A stretch of 64,000 bases of DNA. Source: an uncultured Granulosicoccus sp. Its GTDB lineage: Bacteria > Pseudomonadota > Gammaproteobacteria > Granulosicoccales > Granulosicoccaceae. This document shows, in pieces, positions 17,155 through 26,697 of this stretch. The position numbers were made by a program, and so were the translations under genes. The notes beneath the pieces are model-generated. The model saw only the letters and a program-made list of their open reading frames with translations. It was not told the origin of the DNA and searched no databases. Positions within the stretch are counted from its first letter, which is position 1, and every line of letters begins with the position of its first letter. The stretch covers positions 62,001 to 126,000 of the forward strand of contig CANMQI010000015.1 of assembly GCA_947499955.1 (NCBI GenBank), written 5' to 3'.

Positions 17155-18950
17155 TGACTGAATCGACCCAATGGATTTCGCAACTGTTGCAGCGCCACGC
17201 CCGGGTGCTGGCGCAGCACGGTAGCACCCCAAGCTCCGATGCCCTGCAGGCGCTGAACAGTCTGCAACTGGCCGATGCCCTTGTCGACAAGCGCCAGTTG
17301 AACCGAGAACACCCCGATCACGCTCTGCAAGTGGCCATCATCGGGCCCACCCAGTCGGGCAAGAGCACTCTGGTGAATCTGCTGCTGGACACCCAGGCCG
17401 CCTCCATCAGTGCTCTGGCAGGCTTTACCGTGCATGCTCAGGGTTACGCGGTCGGCTACACCGAGGACGAGCTGCAAATGCTCACTCCCATGATGGATCC
17501 GTTGCAGCGCGTGCCAGCCGCGCAGCTCAGTGCCAGCGAGCTCGACACCTATGTTCTGGAAACGGTGCCCTCTGCTCCGGCGGCTCTGCTTGACAAGGCC
17601 GTCGCCTGGGACACCCCCGACTTCGACTCGATTGATGCCGGCACCTACAAGCGCGCCGTCATGAATACCGTGGCCATTGCCGACATCGTCGTGCTGATGG
17701 TCAGCAAGGACAAGTACGGTGACAAGAGCGTCTGGGACATGCTGCAGCTGATCCACCCATTGGCCCTGCCGCTGCTGGTGTGCATCAACAAGCTCGACCC
17801 ACAGGACGAACAGGCAGTCCTGCAGGCGTTCAGCTCACGCTATGCCCAACAGTTCGACACACCCTTGCCGCCGGTCATCCTGCTGCCATTTGTTGCTCGT
17901 AATACACCGGGCCAGCGGGTGTCCTTGCCGGAGGAGCGACTGCAGCAGCTGCGAGAGGCGCTGTCGAAGGCCCAGGCGCAGGTGAACAGGGCTGCGGCCA
18001 TGCGCGCCTCGAAGGCCTTCATCGAGCTCCACCGGCAGGACTGGCTGGCACCGCTGGCAGAGGAACAACAGGCAGCTGCGACCTGGCAGGCGCTGATCCG
18101 CTCCGCCATGACTGACGCAGAAGACCAGTACTCGCGGGACTACCTGAACAACCCGGACAAGTACGATACCTTCAACCGCGCCCTGGCCGAGTTGCTGACC
18201 TTGCTGGAGATTCCGGGCCTGGCGCCCATGCTGAGCCGTACCCGTCAGCTGGTCACCTGGCCGGCCCGCAAACTGCTGGGCGTGGGACGCGATGCCTTCG
18301 ACAAGCACAGCGGCTCGCCACGCGCCTCGGGCCCGGTTGACCAGGAAGCACTGACCCTGCAACGCATCCTTGACAGCACGCTGGTGTCCTTGCAGGGCGC
18401 CTTGCTCGACCAGGGGCACTCCCAGGGACGTTCGCAAGGAGGGCAGCAGTCGTTCTGGATGGCATTGTCCCAGGAATTCCGGCAACGCGAAGCGAGTATT
18501 CGCGCCACCTTCCTGAGCAACAGTGAGCAGGTGCGCAAGGACTTCGAACCGCAGATCGACGCCGCCGCACAGCAACTCTACCAGCAGCTGCAATCGCAAC
18601 CCACGCTGCTCAATTCCCTGCGCGCCGCCCGCGCCACGGCAGATGCTGCCGGTGTGACGCTGGCCGTGAAGTCCGGTGGTCTGGCACCCACCGACCTGGT
18701 GCTGGCGCCTGCCATGCTCTCGGTCACGACACTGCTGACCGAAAGCGCACTGGGCAAGTATCTGGATTCCATCAAGGCCGAGCTGCGCGAGCGCCAGCGT
18801 CAGCACATCAACACCCGACTGCTACAGGGAATTCTGGCTGCAGAACTGCGGCGTTTGAGCACCACGCTATCCGCCGATGAACTGTATGCGCAGCAGCTGG
18901 AGCCGCAATTGCAGGCGCAATTACAAGCGCAACTGGCGAGGCAGGCCTGA
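17154..18950 (+). CDS. Large GTPase (dynamin-like P-loop protein)
   Basis: 598 residues. The P-loop is GPTQSGKST (G1), DTPDFDS looks like G3, and CINKLD is G4 (N-K-x-D). A long helical, Gln/Ala-rich C-terminal part follows with two hydrophobic stretches near ALDVLAPAMLSVTTLLTE-like positions (~525-555), possibly membrane-contacting, then a coiled-coil tail (ELRERQRQ to QAQLQAQLARQ). This layout fits bacterial dynamin-like GTPases, but I cannot assign a named family. The start at 17154 is in the TGATG junction with ubiA, so it is probably co-translated with a membrane enzyme. Function unknown. Confidence 0.72.
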   Translation: MTESTQWISQLLQRHARVLAQHGSTPSSDALQALNSLQLADALVDKRQLNREHPDHALQVAIIGPTQSGKSTLVNLLLDTQAASISALAGFTVHAQGYAVGYTEDELQMLTPMMDPLQRVPAAQLSASELDTYVLETVPSAPAALLDKAVAWDTPDFDSIDAGTYKRAVMNTVAIADIVVLMVSKDKYGDKSVWDMLQLIHPLALPLLVCINKLDPQDEQAVLQAFSSRYAQQFDTPLPPVILLPFVARNTPGQRVSLPEERLQQLREALSKAQAQVNRAAAMRASKAFIELHRQDWLAPLAEEQQAAATWQALIRSAMTDAEDQYSRDYLNNPDKYDTFNRALAELLTLLEIPGLAPMLSRTRQLVTWPARKLLGVGRDAFDKHSGSPRASGPVDQEALTLQRILDSTLVSLQGALLDQGHSQGRSQGGQQSFWMALSQEFRQREASIRATFLSNSEQVRKDFEPQIDAAAQQLYQQLQSQPTLLNSLRAARATADAAGVTLAVKSGGLAPTDLVLAPAMLSVTTLLTESALGKYLDSIKAELRERQRQHINTRLLQGILAAELRRLSTTLSADELYAQQLEPQLQAQLQAQLARQA

Positions 18951-18985
18951 GCGCCGATCTGAGCGTCGACTTCAATGGTTGTTAT

Positions 18986-19009
18986 GGCTGTGGCTGTGGC
19001 TGTGGCTGA
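18986..19009. repeat. GGCTGT hexamer microsatellite
   Basis: Three perfect GGCTGT units plus a fourth with one change (GGCTGA), followed by a GT-rich tail to about 19022, lie in the non-coding space after the GTPase gene. Confidence 0.85.
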
Positions 19010-19160
19010 GGTTGTGTGTGTGGTTGCGACCTTGTCAGCAGGTTTTGAGCATGCGCTGGAAATGATGTCGATGAGGAAAGGGTAACCAAGAGTTTTTGAC
19101 GGGTACGCCATCAAGATGTGAGACTCGAACCCACTCCCATACATGCAAAGATTGAGCAAG

Positions 19161-20252
19161 ATGACTCTTCCTACTGAACCTGTGGGCAGCGTACCAAGGT
19201 CCCCTGAATTACAGTCCGTCATTCAGCAATTTGCAGCCGGCCAGATCGGTCAACAGCAAATGGACAAGGCATTTGATGATGCGGTAGAAGACACGATTTT
19301 CCGATTCGAAGAGACAGGGTCTCCCATCGTGTCGGACGGTGAGCAGGTGAAGTCCAGCTTCGCCACCTACCTCATGGATGGCCTCGACAATCTGGCGCCT
19401 GATGGCGTCGTCATTCCGTTTTCGGATGGTCATACCCGGCAACTGCCCCGCCTTGTCAGCGGCCCATTCAAATACGGCCTGTACGCAGGTAGCTATCTGG
19501 AGCGAGCCAGACGATTTGCCAGCAAGCCGCTCAAGCAGGCTGTCATCTCGGCATCTGCCCTGTCTCTGCTGTACCCACAGGACGCAATACCCGGCTATTC
19601 ACAGGCGCAGTTCATTGACGATCTGGTTGCAGAGGCCGTGGCTGACATACGTTCCTGCCTGGACAATGGTGCGGAAGTGGTTCAAGTGGACTTCACCGAA
19701 GGACGTCTGGCCGTCAAGCTGGATCCGAGCAAAGGTCTGCTCAAACAGTTCATCGACCTCAACAACCGTGTGTTCGCCGCCTTCAGCCATGAAGAGCGGC
19801 AACGTATCGGTGTGCATACCTGCCCTGGTGGTGATCACAACTCCACACACAGTGCCGATGTCGATTATCGTGAGTTGATTCCCATGCTCATGGATCTGAA
19901 CGTCGGCAACTTCTACATGCAGATGGCCTCGGAGAAAACCCCTGACGACGCACTGTCAGTCATCGCCAGCAACCTCAAGTCGAATCAACGCATATTCATC
20001 GGCGTCATCGATGTGAATGACAACACCGTGGAGACGGACGAGACCGTCAAGGCGCGGATCATGACTGCTGCCAGACACATTCCTGCGAATCAGCTGGGCA
20101 CAACCGATGATTGCGGCTTCTCCCCGTTTGGTGATGATGTTGTCACAGCCAGAGATACGGCCTTTGCCAAGATTGCTGCTCGCGTTGAGGGTACGCGCCT
20201 GGCTTCGCAAGCACTGGGCATTCAGGGCGACGGGTTCAGTGGCGAGTCGTAG
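19161..20252 (+). CDS. MetE-like (cobalamin-independent methionine synthase C-terminal fold) methyltransferase
   Basis: 363 residues, equivalent to the catalytic half of MetE alone. It starts LPTEPVGSVPRSPEL, a typical opening for the short MetE-like group. The zinc site is complete: IGVHTCPGGD (His and Cys), NFYMQMASE (Glu) and TTDDCGFSPFGDD (Cys). These proteins bind a thiol on zinc and transfer a methyl group. The methyl donor and acceptor of the short forms vary and cannot be told here. The ATG at 19161 has gagcaag upstream; an in-frame ATG at 19143 has no ribosome site. Transcribed alone. Confidence 0.82.
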   Translation: MTLPTEPVGSVPRSPELQSVIQQFAAGQIGQQQMDKAFDDAVEDTIFRFEETGSPIVSDGEQVKSSFATYLMDGLDNLAPDGVVIPFSDGHTRQLPRLVSGPFKYGLYAGSYLERARRFASKPLKQAVISASALSLLYPQDAIPGYSQAQFIDDLVAEAVADIRSCLDNGAEVVQVDFTEGRLAVKLDPSKGLLKQFIDLNNRVFAAFSHEERQRIGVHTCPGGDHNSTHSADVDYRELIPMLMDLNVGNFYMQMASEKTPDDALSVIASNLKSNQRIFIGVIDVNDNTVETDETVKARIMTAARHIPANQLGTTDDCGFSPFGDDVVTARDTAFAKIAARVEGTRLASQALGIQGDGFSGES

Positions 20253-20487
20253 AATACCGACCGTCACTGAATCTTTTGTGCCCATCAAGGAATCAATACC
20301 TGCGGCGACTGTCAGAGGCACACTGACGCGCCGCAGATAGACCCTCCAGGCGCTGACGGCGCTCATCAAGATGTCGTTCCTTTCGAATAGTCCGGCTTTC
20401 AGCCTGTCTTGTAGTGTTTACCACGCAATAGCCGAGTAACGGGGAACGACTACGATAATCGCCGTTACATCAATACAGAAAAATCTC

Positions 20488-21018
20488 ATGCAAGCTTTCA
20501 AACTATCTGCCGGTGACGTATTCCCCGAACTGACTGTCTCTGACCTCAACGGGGGAGATATCAATCTGGGCGAACCCGATGCACCCAATGACTGGAAACT
20601 GGTCATCGTCTATCGTGGCAAGCACTGCCCTCTCTGCACGAAATACCTCACACAACTCAACGAGTTCACCGACAAGCTGGCAGAGCTGAAGGTTGACCTG
20701 GTGGCGGTCTCCGCAGACCCGATCGAGAAGGTCAAGGATCAGATGGCAGGCATCAATCCGACCTACAAGGTGGGTTATGGATTGAGCATCGAACAGATGC
20801 GCTCCCTGGGACTGTACATCTCCGACCCCCGCTCTCCAGAAGAGACTGATCGACCGTTCGCCGAGCCTGGCCTGTTTCTCATCAATGAGAAGGGCAATGT
20901 GCAACTGACCGATATTTCAAACGCTCCTTTCGCGCGCCCTGATCTTGAAACACTGGTCGGCGGCATCGGTTTCATCCGATCCAACGATTACCCGATCAGA
21001 GGCACTCACCAGTCGTAG
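20488..21018 (+). CDS. AhpC/TSA-family peroxiredoxin-like protein
   Basis: 176 residues with a thioredoxin-like fold. The active region reads VYRGKHCPLCTKYL, a Cys-X2-Cys at the position of the peroxidatic cysteine, instead of the single Cys with upstream Thr of classic peroxiredoxins. DLVAVSADP and the following helix match AhpC/TSA proteins. No signal peptide, so cytosolic. It may reduce peroxides or act as a thiol oxidoreductase. The ribosome site is weak. Stands alone between intergenic regions of 235 and 179 bp. Confidence 0.78.
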   Translation: MQAFKLSAGDVFPELTVSDLNGGDINLGEPDAPNDWKLVIVYRGKHCPLCTKYLTQLNEFTDKLAELKVDLVAVSADPIEKVKDQMAGINPTYKVGYGLSIEQMRSLGLYISDPRSPEETDRPFAEPGLFLINEKGNVQLTDISNAPFARPDLETLVGGIGFIRSNDYPIRGTHQS

Positions 21019-21027
21019 CCTGCCTGA

Positions 21028-21053
21028 GAATCAACATCGGGAATCAACATCGG
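21028..21053. repeat. 13-bp perfect tandem duplication
   Basis: gaatcaacatcgg occurs twice with no spacer, just after the peroxiredoxin stop. This is a recent slippage-type duplication in non-coding DNA. Confidence 0.9.
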
Positions 21054-21125
21054 ACTTTCAACGGTCTGATGGACAGGCGGGAAGCGCACCCTGTTGTCTG
21101 AACATCGGTGCGCGACCTGCCTGTC

Positions 21126-21147
21126 TGAAAGGAGCTTGAAAGGAGCT
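21126..21147. repeat. 11-bp perfect tandem duplication
   Basis: tgaaaggagct occurs twice in direct succession, the second short tandem duplication within about 100 bp. The units contain ggag, but no reading frame starts after them. Confidence 0.9.
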
Positions 21148-21197
21148 CGCCTCGGATAATTGTCTGCTGGCAAGCTTTCATCCCCTGCCTGCCCGAT

Positions 21198-22415
21198 CTA
21201 CTCCGCTGACATTGTCCTGACAGCCGACTCATCGGCCGGCCCCTCTTCGGTGCTGCTCGCCGCCCCATCCGGGTTTTCAGTCGCACTGGAAGCCCCATCT
21301 GCACCTTCAGCCACCTCATTCTTTTCCGTCGCTGGCAGCAGCACATCCAGATCCACATCGTTCAGTGCATTGAACACGGATACTGCCACCTTGAACGTCT
21401 GTGCCCGGTCACTGCGCTCTACCGTCACATCATTACCCTGTTCAGTCAGCGTCAAGGTCAGCGGCTCCCCTTCCTTGTCCGTAATCGTCCAGGCAATGAC
21501 GTTGATTTCCTCGGCAGCGCCGTCATCCGCCTCCGACTCATCAATTGCCGACACTGCACCCTCATCGTCCTGCTCGGTTACCAGCCCGGTAACGCGAAGA
21601 CCTTGCAAGGTGTCCAGCAGTTTCTCCATGGGCTCTGTCGCCACCTGATGCCCGCTCACCCGTGCTTCCGGGGCTTCGATCTTCCAATGCTCATCGACTT
21701 TTACCAGGGTGAAGTCCTCTGTCTGGATACGAAACACTTCATCGAAAGACAACAGCATGCGATCCATCCAGCCATCCACAGTGTCCGGTAGATCGTAGAC
21801 ATTCAGCTTCGCCGATACGATGGCATCTTGCCCGGCACGGCGCACATGCGCGCGTTGATAGCCAGGGGAGGTGCCGACATACAGATCAGCCAGCACCTCG
21901 TCACCTTGCTGAATGGTGACATGTCGCTGGAAATCATCCTCAGCCACATCCAGTTGCTCACGTGCTGACGTGCTGGTCGCCACGGGTAAACCGGCTTTCA
22001 GGCCCGCCAACTGCGACAGCAAGCGGTCCACCTTTTCGCCATCCGCCGGCAGCTGCTGATCGCCCTCCAGTCGCCAGACACCCTCTGTGCGAGTGAGTTC
22101 CAACGCCTTATCTACCGAGGTGATCTGCAGCCGATCAGCCTTGCTGTCATCAAACGCCAGCAGCTGCTCGGCCACCACGACATTGCCGTCACGCCCGGCA
22201 TTCCAGTAGAGCCCACCGGCGAGCACCAACTGCGCCACCAGCACGACACCCAGCACCTGCAGCATGCGACTCGCTGCCAGAGTCCTGCGCCATGCGCTGA
22301 ACAACGCAGCCTTGTCACTCCCTGTACCGTTGTCTGCGCTCTGCTCTGACGGCGCCACACTCACCGCGCTGTCGAGCGATGAGTCTTTCTGTTTATCCTG
22401 TTCTACCTTGCTCAT
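21198..22415 (-). CDS. DUF4340-domain membrane-anchored protein
   Basis: 405 residues. One transmembrane helix near residues 48-70 (MLQVLGVVLVAQLVLAGGLY) follows a Ser/Asp-rich cytoplasmic head. The large exported part contains DUF4340-type beta repeats (EGVWRLEGDQQLPADGEKVD, later DEHWKIEAPEARV). The C-terminus is acidic and Ser/Ala-rich (low complexity). DUF4340 proteins usually sit beside GldG-like ABC systems, as here. Start at 22415 chosen because it forms an ATGA overlap with the previous gene; a GTG at 22427 is in frame. Function unknown. Confidence 0.8.
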   Translation of the reverse strand: MSKVEQDKQKDSSLDSAVSVAPSEQSADNGTGSDKAALFSAWRRTLAASRMLQVLGVVLVAQLVLAGGLYWNAGRDGNVVVAEQLLAFDDSKADRLQITSVDKALELTRTEGVWRLEGDQQLPADGEKVDRLLSQLAGLKAGLPVATSTSAREQLDVAEDDFQRHVTIQQGDEVLADLYVGTSPGYQRAHVRRAGQDAIVSAKLNVYDLPDTVDGWMDRMLLSFDEVFRIQTEDFTLVKVDEHWKIEAPEARVSGHQVATEPMEKLLDTLQGLRVTGLVTEQDDEGAVSAIDESEADDGAAEEINVIAWTITDKEGEPLTLTLTEQGNDVTVERSDRAQTFKVAVSVFNALNDVDLDVLLPATEKNEVAEGADGASSATENPDGAASSTEEGPADESAVRTMSAE

Positions 22416-25400
22416 GAGTTCAACCACGCCAGTTGTTGTTTTTCACGATGGGTGCGAGTCAGACGGACCACGGCGTAGATGCCACCGATGGCCAGCGCTG
22501 CCAGCACGTAGTTGAGGTACTCCCAGAAGCGCTGCGAGGACTCATCCATGGGAGGCAGCGTTCGGTTGAACTGTCCTCGACTGCGAATCGCTGCCAGACC
22601 ACTGTCATCCAGTGCCACATCCACGGCATTGGCGATCAACTGGAAGGGGGCCAGATATGCCGTACCGTTGGCAGAGCCTGTCATCTGGTTGATCTGATCA
22701 CGTAGCAGATCGTTGGAGGCGATGACGATCAGACGAGCCGCCTCTGTCGACCTTTCAATCACCGCATCCACCGACTGCGCCAGTGTCGCGGCATCCTCGG
22801 CAGATTCTGCGCTATCGGCAGGCGTTGCAGTGTCACTGGCGGATGACTCGCCGCTGTTTCCCTCTGCAACCTCGGTTGCTGTATCACTCGCCGAATCGGC
22901 GCTGTCATCTGCAGCCACCAGCGGTGATGATTTACCGGCAAAGAATGACTCGAACCGGCCGGTACTGGAGACTGCCATGATCTGCTCGCCGGTGTCTCCA
23001 TCCACTTGCCAGGCACTACCCTGTGCTGCCTGTGGATCATCCAGACGCGGCAGTATATCGGTTGACTCCGACACCCAGGCATCCGGCGAGCTTGTCAGCA
23101 GGATCGAGACCTGACGTGATGATGAACTGTCAGAGGACTCGGAAGCATTGACATCGCCATCACTGCCTTGCAACGCATCGTTCAGGGTGATCGGTGATGC
23201 CCACGGAATCGTTACCTGATCCAGCCCCGCAAGAGCAGGCTCCTGACTGTTCAGGCCATCGCCACGAACATCCACGAAATAGGGATAATCCAGCATGCGC
23301 AATTCCTGCAACTGCAGACCACCGACAGTGCGGGACACCGGCACGGGAAAGGCGGCGTTCTGTGGGTCCATCACCAGACGTTTACCGATATCGATGCCAT
23401 TGTGTGTCAACCAGCCCTCCATTCCCGACGTTCTGGCTTGCAGATCCATGCTGCTCTGGGTCAGTCTTGCACTGTAAGGCGATGTGGCTGCTATCACCGT
23501 ACCGCCCTTCATCAGGAACTGATCCACCGCGAACAGCGATCTTTCGTCCAGGTTCTCCGGTGCAACCACTATCAGCAACTCCACATCTGTGCTGACCAGA
23601 CCATCACTGATGTCCTCCTGTACCAGATCGTATTCCGAGCGCAGATACTCCTGCAGGTACCGAAAGTCCTGCCCTGCGGTGGACGGTGGCATGCCGGGTT
23701 GCATCGGTGCTGCCGCTGTCGGCAGAACCACGCCCACCTTGTGCGTGAAGCCAGACGCAAAACGCTTGAGACCCACCTCGAGATTGCTCTGGAAAGCCGA
23801 TTCACTCAGATCATCCATGGGCAGTTGCACTATCTGGCGACCGCCATCGGACAACAGTAGATGAAACCAGAAGGTATCGCTACTGAACAGCCCCGCGCTC
23901 ATCGGGCGTAATCCATGATCCCGAGCCAACTGCGCTGCCACGGCACTGCCGTTTTCCTGCGGATCCTCGAACCTTACCGAGAACTTGCCTCCGGAGGCCT
24001 CGGCCTGCGCCCTGGCAATGTCCCTGACATGGGCCTTGAACCTCGCCAGTTCCGATGGCAGACGGTCATCGCTGGACACATAAGCTGTCAGCGTCACCGG
24101 TTTATCGATACTGGCGAATACATTGCCCGAAGACTGAAAATCTGCCAGTACGCGTCGGATGGACTTGGTCAGATCGTACTCGGGATTTCTGAGCTGCACA
24201 TCGATATCCCCTTCACCGCGACTCCTGACATCGATCAGATCGCGAAAGCCAAGCACTTCATACTCGTCACCGTACTGCACCAATATGTCGAAGTAGCTGC
24301 TGACAATCGATGACTGATAGCGATCAGCCACCTGGAACGATACAGGCTCGATACCATACTGTCGGTTGGCCTCTTCTTCCGCCTCGGGGTTGGTCATCGG
24401 ATCGATGAATTCGACACGTACCCGGCCCTTGCCAGCCACCTCCATCTCGCGCATCAGATCGCGCATCTGCGGCACCAGAGGACTGAGCAGGGGATGTGTC
24501 CTGGCACTGAAGTAGCCGCGCAAGGTCAGCGGTTCCTGCAACTGCGACAGATAATTGCGTGTCGCCTCGGAGAGGGAGTACTGCTGCCCGCGCGTCGTAT
24601 CCAGACGCCAGCTGTTCATCTGCCCCACCCACAGGTTCAGGGCCAGCGCATTCAGAACCAGCAAGGAGGTAGCCAGTTGCCAGCGTCGATGTGAGCCGCG
24701 ACGTTGGGTCTGCGTCCAGCGTTCACGTTCCAGCATCAGCACATTGAGCGCAAGAAAGACGATGGTCAGACTGAGGTAATAGACCAGGTCCGAAATATCG
24801 ATGACGCCGCGTGTGATGGCGTCGAATCGCGCACCGGTCCCGATGGCCTGCAGCAGCTCACCTGCCGTTTGCCCCAGCGATTGGGTGATGAGGGTATTGC
24901 CCACCAACCAGAAGGCGCCGCACAGCAGCACAGAGCCCATCAGGCTGACGATCTGGTTCTGGGTGCGGGACGAGACAAACAAGCCGATGGCAAGATAGGC
25001 CGAGCCGAGCAGCAGTGTCGCCAGATACCCTGCCCACACAGGCCCCCAATCGATATCGCTGATCAGGGACAGGGTGAACGGCAACGGCAGCACCACCAGC
25101 AAGGCCAGCAACAACAGCCCCATGCAGGCCAGGTATTTGCCCACGACGAAATTCCACAACGGCGCTGATTGGGTCAACACATGTTCAAGCGTACCGGTAC
25201 GTCGCTCCTCGCTCCACATGCGCATGGTCAGCGTACTGCACAGCAGTATCAGCAGAATGGGCATCCATTCGAACATGGGTCGCACATCGGCAATATTGCG
25301 AGCAAAGAAGGCCTCACCCCAGAACACGATGAACAGGGTGACTGCCGCAAAGGCTGCAAAGAACAACCAGGCAATCGGGGAGGAGAGAAACAGTGTCGCC

Positions 25401-25450
25401 TCCTTGCGTGCAATCTGCAGGGAAGCCTGAGGGTGTGTATCAGGCGACAT
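22412..25450 (-). CDS. ABC-2 permease fused to GldG-like domain
   Basis: About 1012 residues. The first ~270 form an ABC-2 type permease with six hydrophobic helices (e.g. FLSSPIAWLFFAAFAAVTLF) and the conserved WSEERRTGTLEHVLTQ. The rest is the GldG-like, auxiliary transport part (TTRGQQYSLSEAT, VEFIDPMTNPEAE), mostly periplasmic, closed by a last helix (YVLAALAIGGIYAVVRLTR) and a basic tail. A Ser/Asp/Glu-rich low-complexity stretch lies near residues ~840-905. In Bacteroidetes GldF and GldG are separate proteins of the gliding apparatus; here they are one chain. Start at 25450 overlaps the ATPase gene by 11 bp. Confidence 0.85.
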   Translation of the reverse strand: MSPDTHPQASLQIARKEATLFLSSPIAWLFFAAFAAVTLFIVFWGEAFFARNIADVRPMFEWMPILLILLCSTLTMRMWSEERRTGTLEHVLTQSAPLWNFVVGKYLACMGLLLLALLVVLPLPFTLSLISDIDWGPVWAGYLATLLLGSAYLAIGLFVSSRTQNQIVSLMGSVLLCGAFWLVGNTLITQSLGQTAGELLQAIGTGARFDAITRGVIDISDLVYYLSLTIVFLALNVLMLERERWTQTQRRGSHRRWQLATSLLVLNALALNLWVGQMNSWRLDTTRGQQYSLSEATRNYLSQLQEPLTLRGYFSARTHPLLSPLVPQMRDLMREMEVAGKGRVRVEFIDPMTNPEAEEEANRQYGIEPVSFQVADRYQSSIVSSYFDILVQYGDEYEVLGFRDLIDVRSRGEGDIDVQLRNPEYDLTKSIRRVLADFQSSGNVFASIDKPVTLTAYVSSDDRLPSELARFKAHVRDIARAQAEASGGKFSVRFEDPQENGSAVAAQLARDHGLRPMSAGLFSSDTFWFHLLLSDGGRQIVQLPMDDLSESAFQSNLEVGLKRFASGFTHKVGVVLPTAAAPMQPGMPPSTAGQDFRYLQEYLRSEYDLVQEDISDGLVSTDVELLIVVAPENLDERSLFAVDQFLMKGGTVIAATSPYSARLTQSSMDLQARTSGMEGWLTHNGIDIGKRLVMDPQNAAFPVPVSRTVGGLQLQELRMLDYPYFVDVRGDGLNSQEPALAGLDQVTIPWASPITLNDALQGSDGDVNASESSDSSSSRQVSILLTSSPDAWVSESTDILPRLDDPQAAQGSAWQVDGDTGEQIMAVSSTGRFESFFAGKSSPLVAADDSADSASDTATEVAEGNSGESSASDTATPADSAESAEDAATLAQSVDAVIERSTEAARLIVIASNDLLRDQINQMTGSANGTAYLAPFQLIANAVDVALDDSGLAAIRSRGQFNRTLPPMDESSQRFWEYLNYVLAALAIGGIYAVVRLTRTHREKQQLAWLNS

Positions 25451-26444
25451 GTTCCACCTCGCCCTTGTCAGTAGACACCTCTTCTGCATTCTCATACTTG
25501 TCAGCAACGCCAGGCGACGACACCGCACCCTCGGCATTGACCTGCATGAACAGCGATTGCAGGTCCTGCGCATCAGGCGTTATTCCCTGTATCTGCAGGT
25601 CTTTTTCCACCAGACGACGAATCGCGTCGGCTACGCAATCACCGGCAACATGACCTTCGCCTATTTCAAGTCGGTATTCATGCTCTGCTGCATTGCGGTT
25701 CAGGGATTTCAGCCACGGCAGACCGCTCAGAGCCTCGCGCAGCTGCGACTCATCGGCACGGCTGAGCAAGCTGATTCTGGTACTGTCCTGTAACTGATTC
25801 AGGCTGGTATCAACCGCCAGTTGCCCGCGTCTCACGATCAGGGCCCTGTCACACACGGCTTCCACCTCCTGCATGATGTGCGTGGACAGAATCACCGTGG
25901 CGCTCTGACTGATCTGCCGAATCAGCTCGCGCATCGATTCGGTCTGCGCCGGGTCAAGTCCGTTGGTAGGCTCGTCGAGAATCAGCAGGGAGGGCTGCCC
26001 CAGAATGGCCTGCGCAACGCCCACTCGCTGCTTCAGTCCTCGCGACAGTGTGGTAATGGGAGAGAGCAGACGATCTTCCAGATGCGTGGCTTCCAGCACT
26101 CGCCGAATGGCACGGCGCTTGTCATGCCCACGAAGCCCCTTCAGCTCTGCGGCGTAATCCAGATAGGAGGCCACCGACAATTCCGGATAGACCGGCAGGT
26201 TCTCCGGCAAGTAGCCCAGCTCCCGTTGCAGCTGCGAACGCTCATCGAGTATCGACACACCCTTGAATACGATGGACCCGCTGTCGGGCTCCAGAAACCC
26301 GCTGAGCATCTTCATGATCGTCGTCTTGCCCGCACCGTTGTGCCCCAGCAAGCCGACAATCTCCCCTTGCGATACGGTAAACGACACATCGTCCACCGCC
26401 TTGAAGTCCCCATAGTGGCGACTCACCGAACGTACATCCAGCAT
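25440..26444 (-). CDS. ABC transporter ATPase (GldA-like)
   Basis: 334 residues from the ATG at 26444, which has gagga 9 nt upstream; an ATG at 26453 is also in frame but too close to that site. Walker A GHNGAGKTT, signature LSRGLKQRVGVAQ, Walker B LLILDEPTNGLDP and switch STHIMQE are intact. The C-terminal ~90 residues resemble the regulatory extension of NatA/GldA-type ATPases, and the tail is acidic. First gene of a three-gene operon with the permease/GldG fusion and the DUF4340 protein, so it powers that complex. Confidence 0.88.
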   Translation of the reverse strand: MLDVRSVSRHYGDFKAVDDVSFTVSQGEIVGLLGHNGAGKTTIMKMLSGFLEPDSGSIVFKGVSILDERSQLQRELGYLPENLPVYPELSVASYLDYAAELKGLRGHDKRRAIRRVLEATHLEDRLLSPITTLSRGLKQRVGVAQAILGQPSLLILDEPTNGLDPAQTESMRELIRQISQSATVILSTHIMQEVEAVCDRALIVRRGQLAVDTSLNQLQDSTRISLLSRADESQLREALSGLPWLKSLNRNAAEHEYRLEIGEGHVAGDCVADAIRRLVEKDLQIQGITPDAQDLQSLFMQVNAEGAVSSPGVADKYENAEEVSTDKGEVEHVA

Positions 26445-26697
26445 GTTTTGCATTCCTCACAAGAATCGATCAATGCCACACGGTGAATGTTCCGTGCGAC
26501 CTGACGATTGCCTACCCCTTGTGACAGAGCACGCTGACCGATATTCACTGCACCCAGAAAGCACCCGGGAGGCAACGGTTATCCGTCAGCACACAGGATC
26601 AGACAATCTGAGCTGTCCCAGTTAGGGTTTGCAGGAATTTTTTTCAAGAGCCGTAATACCATCCCGATATCAACACTTTCAAGGATGAAATGTTCGG

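Noticed and set aside
19102-19195. A tRNA-like element on the minus strand: a perfect 5-bp T-arm with TTCGAGT loop (19118-19134) and a flanking 7-bp inverted repeat ggtacgc/gcgtacc.
   Set aside because: Nine extra bases lie between the T-arm and the would-be acceptor strand, no anticodon arm forms, and the 3' third overlaps the conserved start of the MetE-like protein. Probably chance or a very decayed remnant.
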